Below are positions 33,218 through 45,800 of a stretch of DNA of 64,000 nt, in pieces. The stretch lies in NCBI GenBank assembly GCA_963576735.1, contig OY755173.1, positions 15,346,873-15,410,872 on the forward strand, read 5' to 3'. Both the position numbers and the translations under genes were made by a program. The DNA comes from Bedellia somnulentella. Taxonomy: Eukaryota; Arthropoda; Insecta; Lepidoptera; Bedelliidae. Each line of letters starts with the position of its first letter. Position 1 is the first letter of the stretch. The notes under the pieces were generated by a model that saw only the letters and a program-made list of their open reading frames with translations, made no database searches and was not told the DNA's origin.

Positions 33218-35224
33218 ACAAATTGCAATTTTTAACAATCTGGTAGAACAGAGTCTATTATTGCTAAATAACTTGAAATTTAACTGTGAAAATATAAAGA
33301 TATATAAAAAATTCTTATACATTGATATTTCTGATTCAAATCGTTAATAATACTATTTACAAAATGGCGACGTATTATTGGTTTACGTCGGAATTTATTT
33401 ATTTATTCTGAATTACTAGAAAATTTGGCTAATTAATAGCCTTTGAATTAAAATTATTTCGGAGTACATTAAAACCAGGCTTAGTGCAATCATATTCGTA
33501 TGCAATAAATTTTCACCAAGTCAACTTTTCTTTATAAAATTATGACTTAAGATTGAACGGTTTGATCCTTCAACGTTTCGTTTTACTGCCGTCGCCGTTG
33601 CATATGTATAGTGTTATTCTATATTTTGTTACTTTATCTTCAATAGTTGTTGGTGACCTAAAATAATATTCCAATGTGTGACCTTCATCAAATAGTGTTT
33701 GTCTTACGGTGTCACGTACCGATCTAATAATAACAATCTACAATTTAAACTTATAATGGAATATGAAATAAGCGTTACTAAAAACGATTCTAGTAACGAG
33801 TTTGTATGGACATACGAAAGAAGTATAAAGATTAGGCAATTTTAGTAATAAAATAATTACGCATTCAATTATTACAATTATTTTTATCTTGTGTAGTTTT
33901 TTTGCTTATATTACTGTAAAATACTATTTGAATATTGTTTTCTTTTCATACGTTTTTTTCTCAATGGGAAATTTTATTTACTTTTATATAAATCTTTCGA
34001 TTGGTATTTTTATCAGAGAAGAATTTGTTGATTTTTTTTTCTTCATTTTAGCTTGAATTTTAAATTATAACAAATCATAAAGAAATGTATATTATAAATA
34101 CTTTATTTGACTGACGATGGTTTCTGTATATATTTATATACTTTTTAAATTACTGTATATAAATTTTTTACTATTAAATAAATTTATTCTATATCGCTGC
34201 TTTTACAATTTGCACATTTAGTTTTATAGTTATACAATTATACGCCACGTAATAGTTGTAGGATTCAATTATAATTTTTATTTTGTGAGGTATATCAAAA
34301 CAACCTTTTTTTATTATAGTTTTTCTTATTTTCAGTATAAATCTTGCTATAACATTTAGTTTAAATTAGCGGCGCTATGTATAACGTCACCGTTATGAAT
34401 TATGATTAAAATGACAGTTTCATTTTTATATTCATGAAAATACACCGCAGTTTTACATTATGGTGTAATATCTATATTCATAGTTTTTTTTCTGCAATTC
34501 ATTTAATAAGTCAAGGAACATGAGTTCTAGTGGTGTGTAAATCTGTAAAACGAGATCTTTCAAAACCCTTGCTCAGTTCATCTTATTTTGGTATATGACT
34601 TTGATAATTCATCTAAGCCAGTACAAATGTCAAAAGACCGCAAAGTGATCAAAATAATTGGAACTGCAAATGTGACATAAATATTTATAGTAACACAATA
34701 ACATGTTGTTAATTAATAAAAGAAATCAACATTTAAAAAATTAACAAGTTTGCTGTTCTTGTTATATTGACCACTTTGTATGGTAACCATGAATTTGGTA
34801 TTTTCAAAAGAGTACTGTGAATTATTTTGTTGTAAGTGCTATTCAAAAATGTTTACTTCGAAATGTAATTATTTATGTTGATGTATCTCGCCCATCATTA
34901 TAGCAAGATATTATTATTAAGAGATATTCCACTAGTTTTAGTTTTCACGCATTGCTTTCTGGGTCGGGCTCATTGTATGTTCTAATTTATCTATGTATTT
35001 TATTAAGTGAGAACGCCGATTGAGATTTTGAGACAGTGTGTTAAATATATTATTATAATACGCAATCCGATGTTTTACTACCATATATACCATGAAACAA
35101 TATAACAACAGAGTATCAGTTAAACTTTCTATTTCTAAAGGTTTCTTAAGAAACAATTAAAGGTGAGAAGCTTTTGTAAGTATATTTTTGGGCAATGTGA
35201 CCCATACATTAGCAATGCAACGAT
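33218..35224 (+). other. SMIM14 3' UTR and intergenic
   Basis: No ORF of interest. Candidate poly(A) signals AATAAA at 33504-33509 and 34177-34182 mark possible SMIM14 ends. The rest is very AT-rich and unassigned. Confidence 0.45.
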
Positions 35225-35227
35225 TCT

Positions 35228-35332
35228 TTATTAAATCTTTTCGTCTCCCAGTTTCCAGCATGGCTAATATACATTTTAACTAGATATCGCGTGGTAAAGA
35301 ACAGCCAGCTATTACGCACTTACTTAGTATTA
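35228..35332. repeat. repeat X, left part, split by mariner
   Basis: CTAGATATCGCGTGGTAAAG and ATTACGCACTTACTTAGTAT match repeat X at 54.66 and (inverted) 56.9 kb. The right part resumes at 36624. Confidence 0.6.
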
Positions 35333-36623
35333 CGAGGGCTGCTATTTATGTATCCGGAACTGGCCACTTACAGAACAATAATTTAAAAAGTAATTACATC
35401 ATTTAAAAATAGAACTCTTTAGCTTTAGAATACATTTATTTTTATGTGACTGTCAATTGTTTTCACATCGTAGCGTCATTTTGAAAATTGCGTGTCTTCA
35501 CCACCATGGATTTAACTCGTGAACATTTTCGTGCCATGATTTTTTACGATTTTCGGCGTGGTCTAACTCAAAAACAGTGCATCGATCAGCTTACTTCGAC
35601 TTTTGGGGATGAAGCACCCTCAAAGACCACTGTGTATCACTGGTTTAGCGAGTTTAATCGTGGACGATCTAAGCTTACTGATGAAATTAAAGAAGGTCGC
35701 CCTAAAACGGTCGTTGTACCTCAAAACATCGATGCTGTCCGGGAACTAATAACTCAAGATCGTCATGTTACATATCGTGAGATAGAGGCATCTCTGGGCA
35801 TTAGTATGACGAGCATACATAAGATACTTCATGAACATTTAGCTGTAAAAAAAATTTGCTCCCGTTGGATTCCGCACAACTTGAGTATTGATCAAAAACA
35901 GGCTCGTGTCGATTGGTGCAAAGAAATGTTAAAAAAATACAACCGTGGTGCGTCAAAAGCTGTTTATAATATCTACACAGGTGACGAATCTTGGATCTAC
36001 GCTTACGACCCCGAAACTAAGCAGCAGTCCACGGTGTGGGTGTTCCAAGATGAGCCGAACCCAACAAAAGTTATTCGTGCAAAAAGCACATTGAAGCAAA
36101 TGGTCGCTTGTTTTTTTGGTATAAATGGCCATGTAGCTACAGTGCCTTTAGAGAATCGTAAAACTGTTAATTCGGAGTGGTATACGACCATTTGTTTGCC
36201 GGAAGTCTTTGAACAAATAAGAAAGACTAACCGACAACGTAGAATCATTCTGCATCACGACAATGCTAGCTGTCACAGGTCGGCCGTCACAACTCAGTTT
36301 TTAGAAGCTCAAAAGATCGAATTGACAGGTCATCCGCCGTACAGCCCTGATTTGGCACCCAATGATTTTTATTTATTTCCAAATGTGAAGAAAAAATTAC
36401 GTGGTCAACGTTTTTCGAGCCGCGAAGAGGCAGTCGATGCGTTCAAAATGCACGTTTTGGAGATACCTCAGTCTGAGTGGAAAAAGTGCTATGAAAATTG
36501 GTTTCAACGCATGCAAAAGTGTATAGATCTGAGCGGCGAATATTTTGAGAAGCAATAAAACCATATTAATTGATATATGTTTGTTTCTTTTTTTTATTCC
36601 GGATACATAAATAGCAGCCCTCG
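35333..36623 (+). mobile_element. intact mariner (DD34D) element
   Basis: About 1.29 kb. The ends CGAGGGCTGCTATTTATGTA are inverted at 36595-36623, forming 27-bp repeats. TA dinucleotides flank both sides (35331-35332 and 36624-36625), as required for mariner. One intact transposase gene is inside. It sits within repeat X. The clean ends and open frame point to recent arrival or recent activity. Confidence 0.93.
35506..36558 (+). CDS. mariner transposase
   Basis: A 350-residue transposase, the usual length for mariner; it binds the inverted ends and moves the element by cut-and-paste into TA sites. I chose the ATG at 35506 because ACCACCATGG is a strong context and the next six upstream codons have no conserved match. 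The N terminus carries two helix-turn-helix-type regions (about 5-60 and 72-115). WIPHNL (121-126) corresponds to the family WVPHEL linker. Catalytic residues are D160 (TGDESW), D252 (LHHDN) and D287 (YSPDLAPND), with 34 residues between the last two. No stop or frameshift. Confidence 0.95.
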   Translation: MDLTREHFRAMIFYDFRRGLTQKQCIDQLTSTFGDEAPSKTTVYHWFSEFNRGRSKLTDEIKEGRPKTVVVPQNIDAVRELITQDRHVTYREIEASLGISMTSIHKILHEHLAVKKICSRWIPHNLSIDQKQARVDWCKEMLKKYNRGASKAVYNIYTGDESWIYAYDPETKQQSTVWVFQDEPNPTKVIRAKSTLKQMVACFFGINGHVATVPLENRKTVNSEWYTTICLPEVFEQIRKTNRQRRIILHHDNASCHRSAVTTQFLEAQKIELTGHPPYSPDLAPNDFYLFPNVKKKLRGQRFSSREEAVDAFKMHVLEIPQSEWKKCYENWFQRMQKCIDLSGEYFEKQ

Positions 36624-36690
36624 TAGTATTGTATATTGTCATCTCATTCTAACCGTTATCGAGACGATGAAATAGCGCTCGTACTAGGTC
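36624..36690. repeat. repeat X, right part
   Basis: GTATTGTATATTGTCATCTC and ATTCTAACCGTTATCGAGAC match repeat X on the other side of mariner. Confidence 0.6.
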
Positions 36691-37031
36691 TCCAGAAGTG
36701 GCTGAAGAATTTTTCATTCCAATTCAGCTTGAGCATTACCCTAATATTTCCATATTAGTATCGAAAGGCTAATATTATTTTGTAATGTGTATGGTCAGCT
36801 TACGAATACAGTGAAAAAATATGTATAAAGTTCGTCAAATCCCCGCCTGCTCGTAAAGTGGGATGGGCGGGGAAAGGTAATCAAGAACGAAGACGTTAAG
36901 ATTCGGTTTGCCGTGGTTACTAGGGAGTTATAGAAACCAGCCAGGTCATACAAAACAATCAATTTACTTCTGATTCGTATTCTGTTTCTGTTTGAACTCT
37001 TAGACCGATCAAATGATGATTAAGACTGGCA
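36691..37031. other. intergenic with S1 scrap
   Basis: CAGAAGTGGCTGAAGAATTT at 36693 is an S1 remnant. A GC-rich patch lies at 36842-36880. Otherwise nothing recognised. Confidence 0.35.
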
Positions 37032-37045
37032 TAATGGTTTAGGAT

Positions 37046-38526
37046 GACTGAACTAATTCTCTTTACTCGCAAACGGAAACTACCGCCGTTTGATCCTCCA
37101 AAGTTGTTTGGCACGCAACTAACTTTATCGAAAACAGTGAAATATCTAGGAATCACCCTATGATGATAAACTAAACTGGAAACCACACTTAGAAAAGGTA
37201 ATAAAAAAAGCTAGCGCCACCCTGTGGCAATGTAAAAGAATCTTGGGCAAGAACTGGGGACTCAAACCGAGAATCACGCACTGGCTTTATACCACTATCA
37301 TCAGACCGGTGATAACCTACGGAGCTCTGATCTGGTGGCCAAGAACGAAACTTGTTACAGCCCAACATGAATTAGACAAGATGCAACGACAGGCTTATCT
37401 AGCAATAACGGGCTGCATGTGCACTACGCCTACAGCCGCACTACAAGCCTTACTAAATCTCCCCCCACTGTATTTATACATACAGCAAGAAGCAGCCATC
37501 TCTGCTGTAAGGCTACAGAGAGCAGGACACCTAAGCAATGACTCCAGAATCCTACATACTGAAATTCTCACGGAAGCGTTGAAAGACCAGCCCCTATTGG
37601 CCGCTCCGTGTGACAGGATCACCAAAACTATTAGATCCAAACATAACTATCGGGTAATACTTGACGAAGAAAAGTCAGACTTCTCTGGCTCAAAGGAGTT
37701 ACGTGTGTATACTGATGGGTCTAAGACCAATCAAGGCACGGGGGCTGGCACACACTCCCTAGATCTAAATATAAGAATATCAAAAAGCCTGGGTCAATAT
37801 AACACTGTTTTTCAGGCAGAATGTCTTGGAATAATCCAAGCTGCCCAGGCTATAAAAGCAAGAAAAATCTCAGAAATGACCATAAAAATCATATCGGACA
37901 GCACTTATGTCCTGCAAGCTCTCAATCGAAGCGAGTACACTTCAGGTCTAATCCTGGAATGTCACCAAGCCTCACAGGAAGTGGCGCAGGACAACAATAT
38001 CATCCTGCAGTGGATTAAAGGCCACAGTGGGTCCTTAGGCAACGATGCGGCTGATGAGCTGGCTAGAGGGGGATCGGCTATGTCTCTGTACGGACCCGAA
38101 CCCATAATACCTCTTCCATTCAACCAGCTGCGCACGTGGCTAAGGGAACGCACACAAACCTATAGCTATGCGTGTTGGCAAGGCACGTCTGGCTGCAGAC
38201 AGTCTAAAGAGGCAATGCCAACTCTTAAGAAAAATCTGACCAGATATGCCTTACGTCTTAGCAGACCAAATCTGCGAACTCTAGTGGGTGTTGTCACAGG
38301 GCACTATGCCCTAAACAAACACTTCCACACTCTAGGCATCACCGATAGCCCTCTATGCCGTGCGTGCATGGAGGCTGACGAAACGGTCACTCATGTGCTC
38401 CAGGAATGCAACGGAGTAACCGATATCCGAAACAACACCATCGGATCCAAAAAGTCGCTACCAGAGGCAATGGCTGACCTGGATAAGCTTTTGTCATTCT
38501 GGTCAGAATTAGGTTGGGAAACTTAA
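37046..38526 (+). pseudogene. LINE ORF2 remnant: reverse transcriptase end and RNase H
   Basis: Starts inside the reverse transcriptase thumb region (ELILFTRKRKLPPF..VKYLGITL). It then shifts frame once near 37161 (one extra T before GATGATAAA) and continues open as DDKLNWKPHLEKV to the stop at 38524-38526. From 37243 the open part is 427 codons. RNase H follows, with RVYTDGSK, AECLGIIQAA, ISDSTYVLQA and NDAADELA carrying the four acidic positions. The C terminus has a CRACMEADETVTHVLQEC cluster. It lacks endonuclease and the catalytic reverse transcriptase motifs, so it cannot move by itself. It differs clearly in sequence from the intact LINE at 22.7 kb. Confidence 0.85.
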
Positions 38527-38615
38527 ACGGCCAAACGGCCCACGTACAACGGCCAATATCGTAGCTGGGTTAAGTGCGGAAACCTGAGGCGGTTAGCGCC
38601 CACCAATAATAATAA
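37046..38615 (+). mobile_element. 5'-truncated LINE with RNase H and (TAA)n tail
   Basis: Flanked by exact 14-bp duplications TAATGGTTTAGGAT (37032-37045 and 38616-38629). It ends in (AAT)n at 38605-38615, the tail type of I-like elements. Only the last ~1.5 kb of the coding region was inserted. Confidence 0.88.
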
Positions 38616-38637
38616 TAATGGTTTAGGATCATCTCAA

Positions 38638-38755
38638 ACTCAAACGTTCAAGCTGTATATCCCTGAAGGAGTTAGCAGAGGTACTAATACTTCTGAACAT
38701 CACATGACATTGCCACATCCTGTTCAGAGTACCCACGTCTGCTTTGACGGTCTTA
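38638..38755 (-). repeat. SINE S2, 3' part
   Basis: AAACGTTCAAGCTGTATATC, GGTACTAATACTTCTGAACA and TGTTCAGAGTACCCACGT in reverse S2 order. Confidence 0.6.
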
Positions 38756-39187
38756 TAGGTAGCATCTCTACAGGGTGAAAAATATTACGTAGGTGTTGTA
38801 TTTTCTACGTACAGTGAATAAATTGGGTAAACCAACTGAGCTATGAACTTTATGCAGTTAATACTGCCATATTTACTACGGAGGTAACGTTGGATTCGTC
38901 GAATATCACCGTGTATGCTTGCTTTTCAAAAATGTCAAAACCCAAATATCCTTTTTCTTCCGAGCGAGACAGAAATAAATGTTAAAAGGGGTTAGAAGAG
39001 ATACGTATGCTATTATCATTCTCGATGTAAAGAGTAGAACTCTTGTGTTATATGCTAAATTATAGGCCTGTCTTGTTAATTTTAAATATGCTTAACATAG
39101 AATAAAGAGTATCTCTGCGATGCTCAACCATACATCGTGGCAACCCGTTTACAGTAATGATATATTTCTAACAACAATCATTACTGC
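38756..39187. other. intergenic, nothing recognised
   Basis: AT-rich noncoding sequence. Confidence 0.35.
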
Positions 39188-39480
39188 TACACTCACGTTA
39201 CTTCTTATCTTTGGGGTTGGCAGAGACTGTAGATCGCTTCTTTTAACGAACCGCGCAAACCTGAGGAATTCCATTCCCATTCATTAACCTTTTTTGAAGC
39301 TTTTAGATCCGGAGGTTGCGGATTTGAACTTCATTGAGCTTAATAATATATTATTTAACCTTAGTATTGATAGTCCGCCCTTTTGAGCCCATTCTCTATT
39401 TGATCTAGATGTATCCTCCGTGGTCGTGCTTCGACTTAACCATACACTCTATCATTTAAATTACATCCATCTTCTCTAGG
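39188..39480 (-). repeat. RTE-like LINE 3' end, diverged
   Basis: GGTTGGCAGAGACTGTAGAT, then CATTAACCTTTTTTGAAGC, a foreign stretch (about 39305-39380) and GTATCCTCCGTGGTCGTGC. The order is that of the LINE end in reverse. Confidence 0.5.
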
Positions 39481-39487
39481 TTTAACT

Positions 39488-39727
39488 ACATACATATACT
39501 CACGTCTATATTTCCCTAGAAGGGGTAGCCAGAGCTAAGGAATTATAAATTCCTCAGCCACTTTTGGAAGTTGAGTGGGGAAAAGATGGTAATAATAAAT
39601 GATTTTGATGACGGGTCTCCAACCACATCGCCCAAAAATCCAATAAAAAGCCCCAATACCCTTAGTCGCCTCTTACGACACCCGTGGGTAGAAAGGGGTA
39701 GCGTCATTCTAAGCCGGCACTACTCGG
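39488..39727 (-). repeat. SINE S1
   Basis: Full-length reverse copy from ACATACATATACTCACG to TTCTAAGCCGGCACTAC. Confidence 0.75.
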
Positions 39728-39895
39728 CAAAACTTAACTAGGTTTAACTATTTTTAGTAAATTAAACGAGAGCCATTCTAAAGTATTCAGGCTATTTTTA
39801 TAATAAATACTACGAAGATTGGGTTCTAATTCTTTGATAAACACATTTGGTTGTAAATAAGCAACACAATGTTGACCGAAAATCGACTAAAAATT

Positions 39896-40146
39896 TACAT
39901 AACATAACATAAACGTTCACGCCGAATATCCCCGAAGGGGTTGGCAGAAGTACTACTACTGAACATCACGTAACTTTGTCAACTGGTGTTCAGAGTACCC
40001 ACGTTTTGCATGGACAGTGTACTCACGTGATAGGGGGCAGGCCTGTCGCCGTTTTGTACGAATACACGACAGTGTTATCATATCAACAATTATGTGACAA
40101 CATGACTAAGTACAACTCAGCCATGTGGGATTCCTCACGATGATGA
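39896..40146 (-). repeat. SINE S2, headless
   Basis: ACATAACATAAACGTTCACG tail, then the CCCCGAAGGGGTTGGCAG block through AGCCATGTGGG. Confidence 0.75.
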
Positions 40147-41236
40147 TATTTACAATAACCTTGATATTATAGAAGTCCCTTTTATGTTTATATAACTTAT
40201 TTATATATTTTGTAAAGGGGGTCATATAACTTCCAGTGCATGTGTGACAAATAAAACTGAGAAGTGTCATAATTGAAAAAACTATTGATATTTTAAGAGC
40301 TAATTATACATAGCAAATATTAAACGCAAATGTAACTTAAAATTTTGTGAAGATAGTTAGTATTTAATAATTTTATAGTACTGTATAATGACAAATAACA
40401 CCTCAGTCTTCCCGTGACCATGATAACTGAAAAGATTTCGAAACTTCGGGCTTTAAAAATAATGTAATAACACGCGATTAAAATATCCGAAAATCAATAT
40501 TTGTTTTAATTATAATGTGCAATCGTGAAAGTTTAGAAAATACTATGAGAAGTGTCATGTCAGATGCAATGCGGAGATCTTATATTCTATAGAACAAATC
40601 AACGTAAAACACAGCTAAACCGTGTTTTCTTACAACAGTGTGTACTGCAACTTAATTGTGGTGAAATACAATAAAGTCAAATATGTCAGGATACAAATGA
40701 AAGAAATTCATACTTCTGAACAAACTATATTTTATTTAAAAAATATCTTCACATAATTAAAATCCCTAAATGCATTATTAAAATATCTGTAACAATAGTA
40801 CTTTCTTTTTAAACAATGCTTTGACTGTTACCAATGATACATGGTAAAATATACATAAACTTGAAACTTTATAAAAGTCCGAGTTAGTATATTAAAGCAT
40901 ATAAACTTCTTTTAGCCGGAGTACCTAATGCTGGGTTTCAAAATTAAAAATACTTCAATACATATAAAAATCAGTATGACCATGTTACAACTCATCTGAA
41001 GCGGTAATAATGAAATTTTATAATGTATAATATTTTTGATATGAGAATAGTTTTTGCTAACAATCCTGCAAACGTCTGTGGGAACAGCAAAGATATACTG
41101 GTAGACGCTCTCTGTCTAATAACTCATATATCAAAGAGACTCTGTTGTACTAAAGTGTCCTTCGCAAAGTCCTGAGTCCACCTTATCCACAAAGAGTGGT
41201 TGTCAGTCAACAATCTTAAGTTAAAACTTAAATTAC
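40147..41236. other. intergenic, nothing recognised
   Basis: Very AT-rich. No ORF or named repeat. Confidence 0.4.
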
Positions 41237-41272
41237 ACTCATATACTCACGGCTATAAACCCCTAGAAGGGA
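41237..41272 (-). repeat. SINE S1 tail scrap
   Basis: CATATACTCACGGCTATAAA and CCCTAGAAGGG only. Confidence 0.45.
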
Positions 41273-41526
41273 AATTTAAATTAAATTAAATTAGAAGTTA
41301 AATTACATCTGGTAAAGATTAGAATCCGATGGATGGGGGCAGCGAAGATATAATAAAGTGGATGTGTTTTGGCTGGATGATAATGATACTTTGCTTTTAA
41401 TGAACTATCCTTATTATGTAACCAATTGTTCACAAATAAAATGATTTACTATGAAGTTACTGGCGGGTTTAGTTATGTTACCCAATCTAGCTTGATACGC
41501 AAAATTATTTACTAAGGGGTACTAAA

Positions 41527-41696
41527 TACAACATAACATAACATAAACGTTCACGCCGAATATCCCCGAAGGGGTTGGTAGAGGTACTAATACTTCTGAA
41601 CATCACGTGACTTTGTCACCTGGTGTTCAGAGTACCCACGTTTTGCATGGACAGTGTACTCACGTGATAGGGGGCAGGCCTATCGCCGAACATTAC
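41527..41696 (-). repeat. SINE S2, 5'-truncated
   Basis: AACATAACATAAACGTTCAC through GGCAGGCCTATCGCCG. It stops abruptly there, a typical 5' truncation. Confidence 0.75.
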
Positions 41697-42870
41697 TAAA
41701 TACAAATATTATAAAATACACCTTTACGAAATTAACTATATTTTATGTGGTAAACGAGATAAAATGAAGAAAGATAATCCCTATTTATAAATTAGTATAG
41801 AAATTATGAGTGCAGACATTATGTATGATTAAGGCCAAAGACTATCTAAATTTCTTCATAGAGTTTCATCATATTGTTCTGATGGATTAGCAAAAAAATA
41901 ATAGAAGTAGCATTAACTACAATATGTACTGAAACCTTCTATTTTCATCCATAGATAGATACACGTATACTAGTATGCCATACTAATACTCGTACTTCGT
42001 TTTTTTTAACGATTTATTGAGTAATTGACTAGCATTTTCTAAGTAGAATGTGATGAAAATAGATTTTGGAGATTTGTATTGAAATGGAGTTTTTTTTCTT
42101 AATATTATTAACAGACACTCATATTACAAAGGCACTTAGGCAAAATAGTACAGCAAAAACAATTTGCAAACTGTTTGTTTTTATATTTTATTGTAACTTA
42201 AAAATTTATAGTATGTCGATGTATAATGTGGCAAGCATTTATTATCATAGTATATTTACTGTCCCAGAGTGAAATGTGGTAATAAAACAATACAATAGAT
42301 AACATAAAACGTAAAATTCATTGCACAAAGTCAAAAAACAATCTTGTAGATTAGTAGAAGTCAGTTGCCTACTCTATAGGTGACAACATTCTATAGTCAT
42401 AGGTGGTGTGGTGGAATTCCATTGAGAGCAACAATCATATGATATATATGAATGATATGACAAGTCATTATTATGTACCTAATTTGAGGTTGACATGATC
42501 TGTGTAACATGTCCGTGTATTATCTATTTAGTATATTACTAAGCATACAAAATTTGCTACACCCGACGACAAAATGTACCTCTGACACCCCTTCCAAAAT
42601 ATGGAGCACGAAAGCTTTGTGATAAGTTGAAATACATGTCATAGTTTTTAAATACACTCAACAACAGATAAAAATTTACATCACGTAAATAAATGAAACA
42701 AGATTTTTGTAACACTCACTTACAACGCCTTAATCAGTCTTTTTAGTTTCATCTATTACATCTGTCGCTTATACAATAGTAAGTGTCTTAAACAAAGTAA
42801 AATAAACATATACAAATATGAGGCACACTTCCATATAACTACTCCAGCTAAAACAAGTTCACAACTTACA
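41697..42870 (-). other. intergenic and probable ZCCHC8 3' UTR
   Basis: Downstream of the ZCCHC8 stop on the minus strand. Minus-strand AATAAA (TTTATT on the plus strand) occurs at 42187 and 42238, but which is used cannot be told. Confidence 0.35.
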
Positions 42871-45800
42871 TTATGAGTCTTGTATTCTATCGACTTCACT
42901 TTTAACTTTTTTCAATAGAGAACAGATTTTCTCGTATTTCCCAGTCGAGTCGGGCAGGTTTTCGAAATTGATTATGTCACAAATGTCTTTAGCGAACTTT
43001 TGGTCACTGGGCAACTTCAAGAATTCTGAAGCAGAATTTAAGACTGGAGTCCCATATAATGTTGTTTTTACTCGGCCCATTGTAGGAGTATTTGTTTCAG
43101 GGGTCGAACAGTTTACTGGTTTTATTGGAGTCTCGTTATTAGGTGGTGTTGGATCTTCTGTTGATATCTTTATTTCGTCACCATTTTCTTCTTCTTTATT
43201 GGTAGGAGATGAAGGAATATCTACTTCTAACGCTTCGCTTAGCATTCGTTTTCTTTCTTCTAGCTCATCTAATGACGGACTAGTTGGCTCCGCTGTTTTA
43301 TTTTTGTCCTGAAAATTTTATCATAAATGAACAACATAACAAATCACCAAAAGTTGCCAATAAGAAAAAATATAAGAGATTTCAATAAAGAATACCCACA
43401 TTAATAAAAAAGTTAAAGACAATAACGACATTAGGAATTAACCGACAAAGAAGAAAGTTGAAAAAACAGTTCACATTTATTGTGTGAGCTACAGACATAG
43501 CTCTAATACTCGGACCCATAGACCCATCGTTCCAAGCGGAACGTGACACTTTTTCATAAAAAAAAAAGTTTATTTACTAAGACACAAGAGTAAATGCGGT
43601 GGTAGGGTTTTTTTACAATGGTTCGTCTTGCTCTACCTGTCGGCGTGAAAATATTACATTGTTATAATTTCAATAACAATTTAATGTCAAGTTTAGCTTC
43701 ATAACAAAAAAAGAAAGATTAAAATTTATTTTCAAAGAGTATTTTACATAATTCATGACATGTCTTTGTATAATGATCACATAAAGTGATCTCATAAAGA
43801 GCGTACATTACAAGACATTATCTATATAATTACCTCATCATCCATATCCACTTCTATGATATCGGTGTCTGTCTGTTCTGGTGGCGGCGGCGGCGGCGGC
43901 GGCAGCGGCGGGGGAGGGGCGTCCGGTAATGGAGGCGCGGATGGGAAATCTAGTATCTCTGAAAATTATGATGTTTTTCTTAATTCTTTGAGTTAAAACG
44001 AAAGAAAAATTATGATAAGCGATAAAATTAATGTTGTGCAGCATAGGCCCTCTCGTCAGGTAGAGGTTTAGTTGATATTTTCGTTAATGAGTCAAGACGA
44101 TCTAAAACCTTGCTGCAAACCCCAAAATATTGCGACATTTTTCTTTTTGAAATAAATATTTTCTCTATACATTTAAGTTAATACGATCACCCTAAATTGC
44201 GCTTAGGCCGAATATACCACTATCACTAGGGTAACGAGCTCCCTAGAGGAACGTAACATTTTTCCGTGTAGCACATATATAATGAATCCCGAGACAATTC
44301 AAAAATATGTTTTGTTCCCGGAGCTACTATGTAGTCTCGAGACTTACAAGAAGTACTTCAGTTACTCGAGAAGTACAACTTAGTCATATGGGTTTTCTCA
44401 CGATGATAGTAACCATAATAATTAACCACACCAATGATTTAGAAAAGCCACATTGATGTAGGCCCCATTTGGGATTAGAACCCACGCCTCTCTGCATGTT
44501 ACTCTGTTGTTCTCCCCATTGAACTACCACGGTTGACTTATAAATTAACCTTAAAAGGAATTTTATTCTAAAACGCTGAACATTGTTAACAAGACTACTC
44601 AACATACCATTTCCATCATCCAACTCCATCTCAGCCTGACCCTCCACCGAATTATTGAATGAAGAAGAAGGGAAGAAAGTCAACTTCTTTCTTTTATATG
44701 CTTTCATAGCATTGGGCGCTAACACTTGGAGCATATTCATCTTGCTATCTTGCTCTGAAATAGGTGGAAAACCATAGCGATGAGCTTCCTGCAACGATAA
44801 CAATTTAAATTATAAGTTAAATATGAAAATGGGTAGTACATTGTCGGTTTACTATAATATCTCTTCCTATGGGTGCTGTATGAGGTAACTAAGGGATAAA
44901 GTTTTTAAATAATTGTTGTTGATGTGATTAATATCCCTCTATCATGCAGCTCATCATGAAAACCAGTCTTTTTTCGTGCCCCATGCAAACTTGACAATGA
45001 AAACTAATTGTTTGCTTTCTTCGACAAACGAAATAATATGTTTTCTTAAATAATTACTTGTAAATTTTAGTGTCTAATTTTATCTGTGTGCTATACCCGT
45101 AAAACTATATTATGTAAATTTAAAGTAAAACAATATCAATTTTTAAATGATTGCTTCTTTACCGTACCAGTTTTAGGCGAAATAGTTTTCAATTTGATCA
45201 GAAATATTTAAAATATAAATATATAGAAATTTATTTAAAATTAACAATACTATTAGGGGAACCAATTTTAAGTTATTTAAATAAATATTTCTAATGACAT
45301 CCACTTTTCAGTTTTTTTTTATATTTAACATGACGCAAAAATAATCCAAACGCTCAAATACTTTGGTATTTTCAATATTATACAGAACAGAATCATAGAT
45401 ATGTGACGACTGGTAATAATATGACCCTCCACAGTCAAGTAAATCTACTGGATTTGAAATATTCCGTATGTACTTACGTATATTTTCACAGTGGTCTTAG
45501 CATAGCCAGGTTGGAGTAAAAATAAGGGGCACAGCAAAAAAAGACTTGGAAAATTATTTATCAAAAATATCATCTCTCTCGCCATTCTAGGAGCGTCATA
45601 AATGTGTGGAAAAACACGTGCAAAATTTCCGTTTCGCTAAATAATATTGTGTAAATTGTTGTAAATGTAAAAATTTATAAAATCAAATGTACTGAATTCA
45701 ATTAACCTCTTTGTACCGTGAGCTAGCGGGCACGTTGAATCCGGGATAGTCCAGTATTTTCTTGATGTCATATTTGTCTTTGGACCCAGGCTCGTTAATT

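Noticed and set aside
42968..43312. 114-codon plus-strand ORF
   Set aside because: Antisense shadow of the last ZCCHC8 exon.
43838..44044. Alanine-run ORF on the minus strand
   Set aside because: Wrong frame of ZCCHC8 exon 6; the correct frame gives a proline run and splices in phase with both neighbours.
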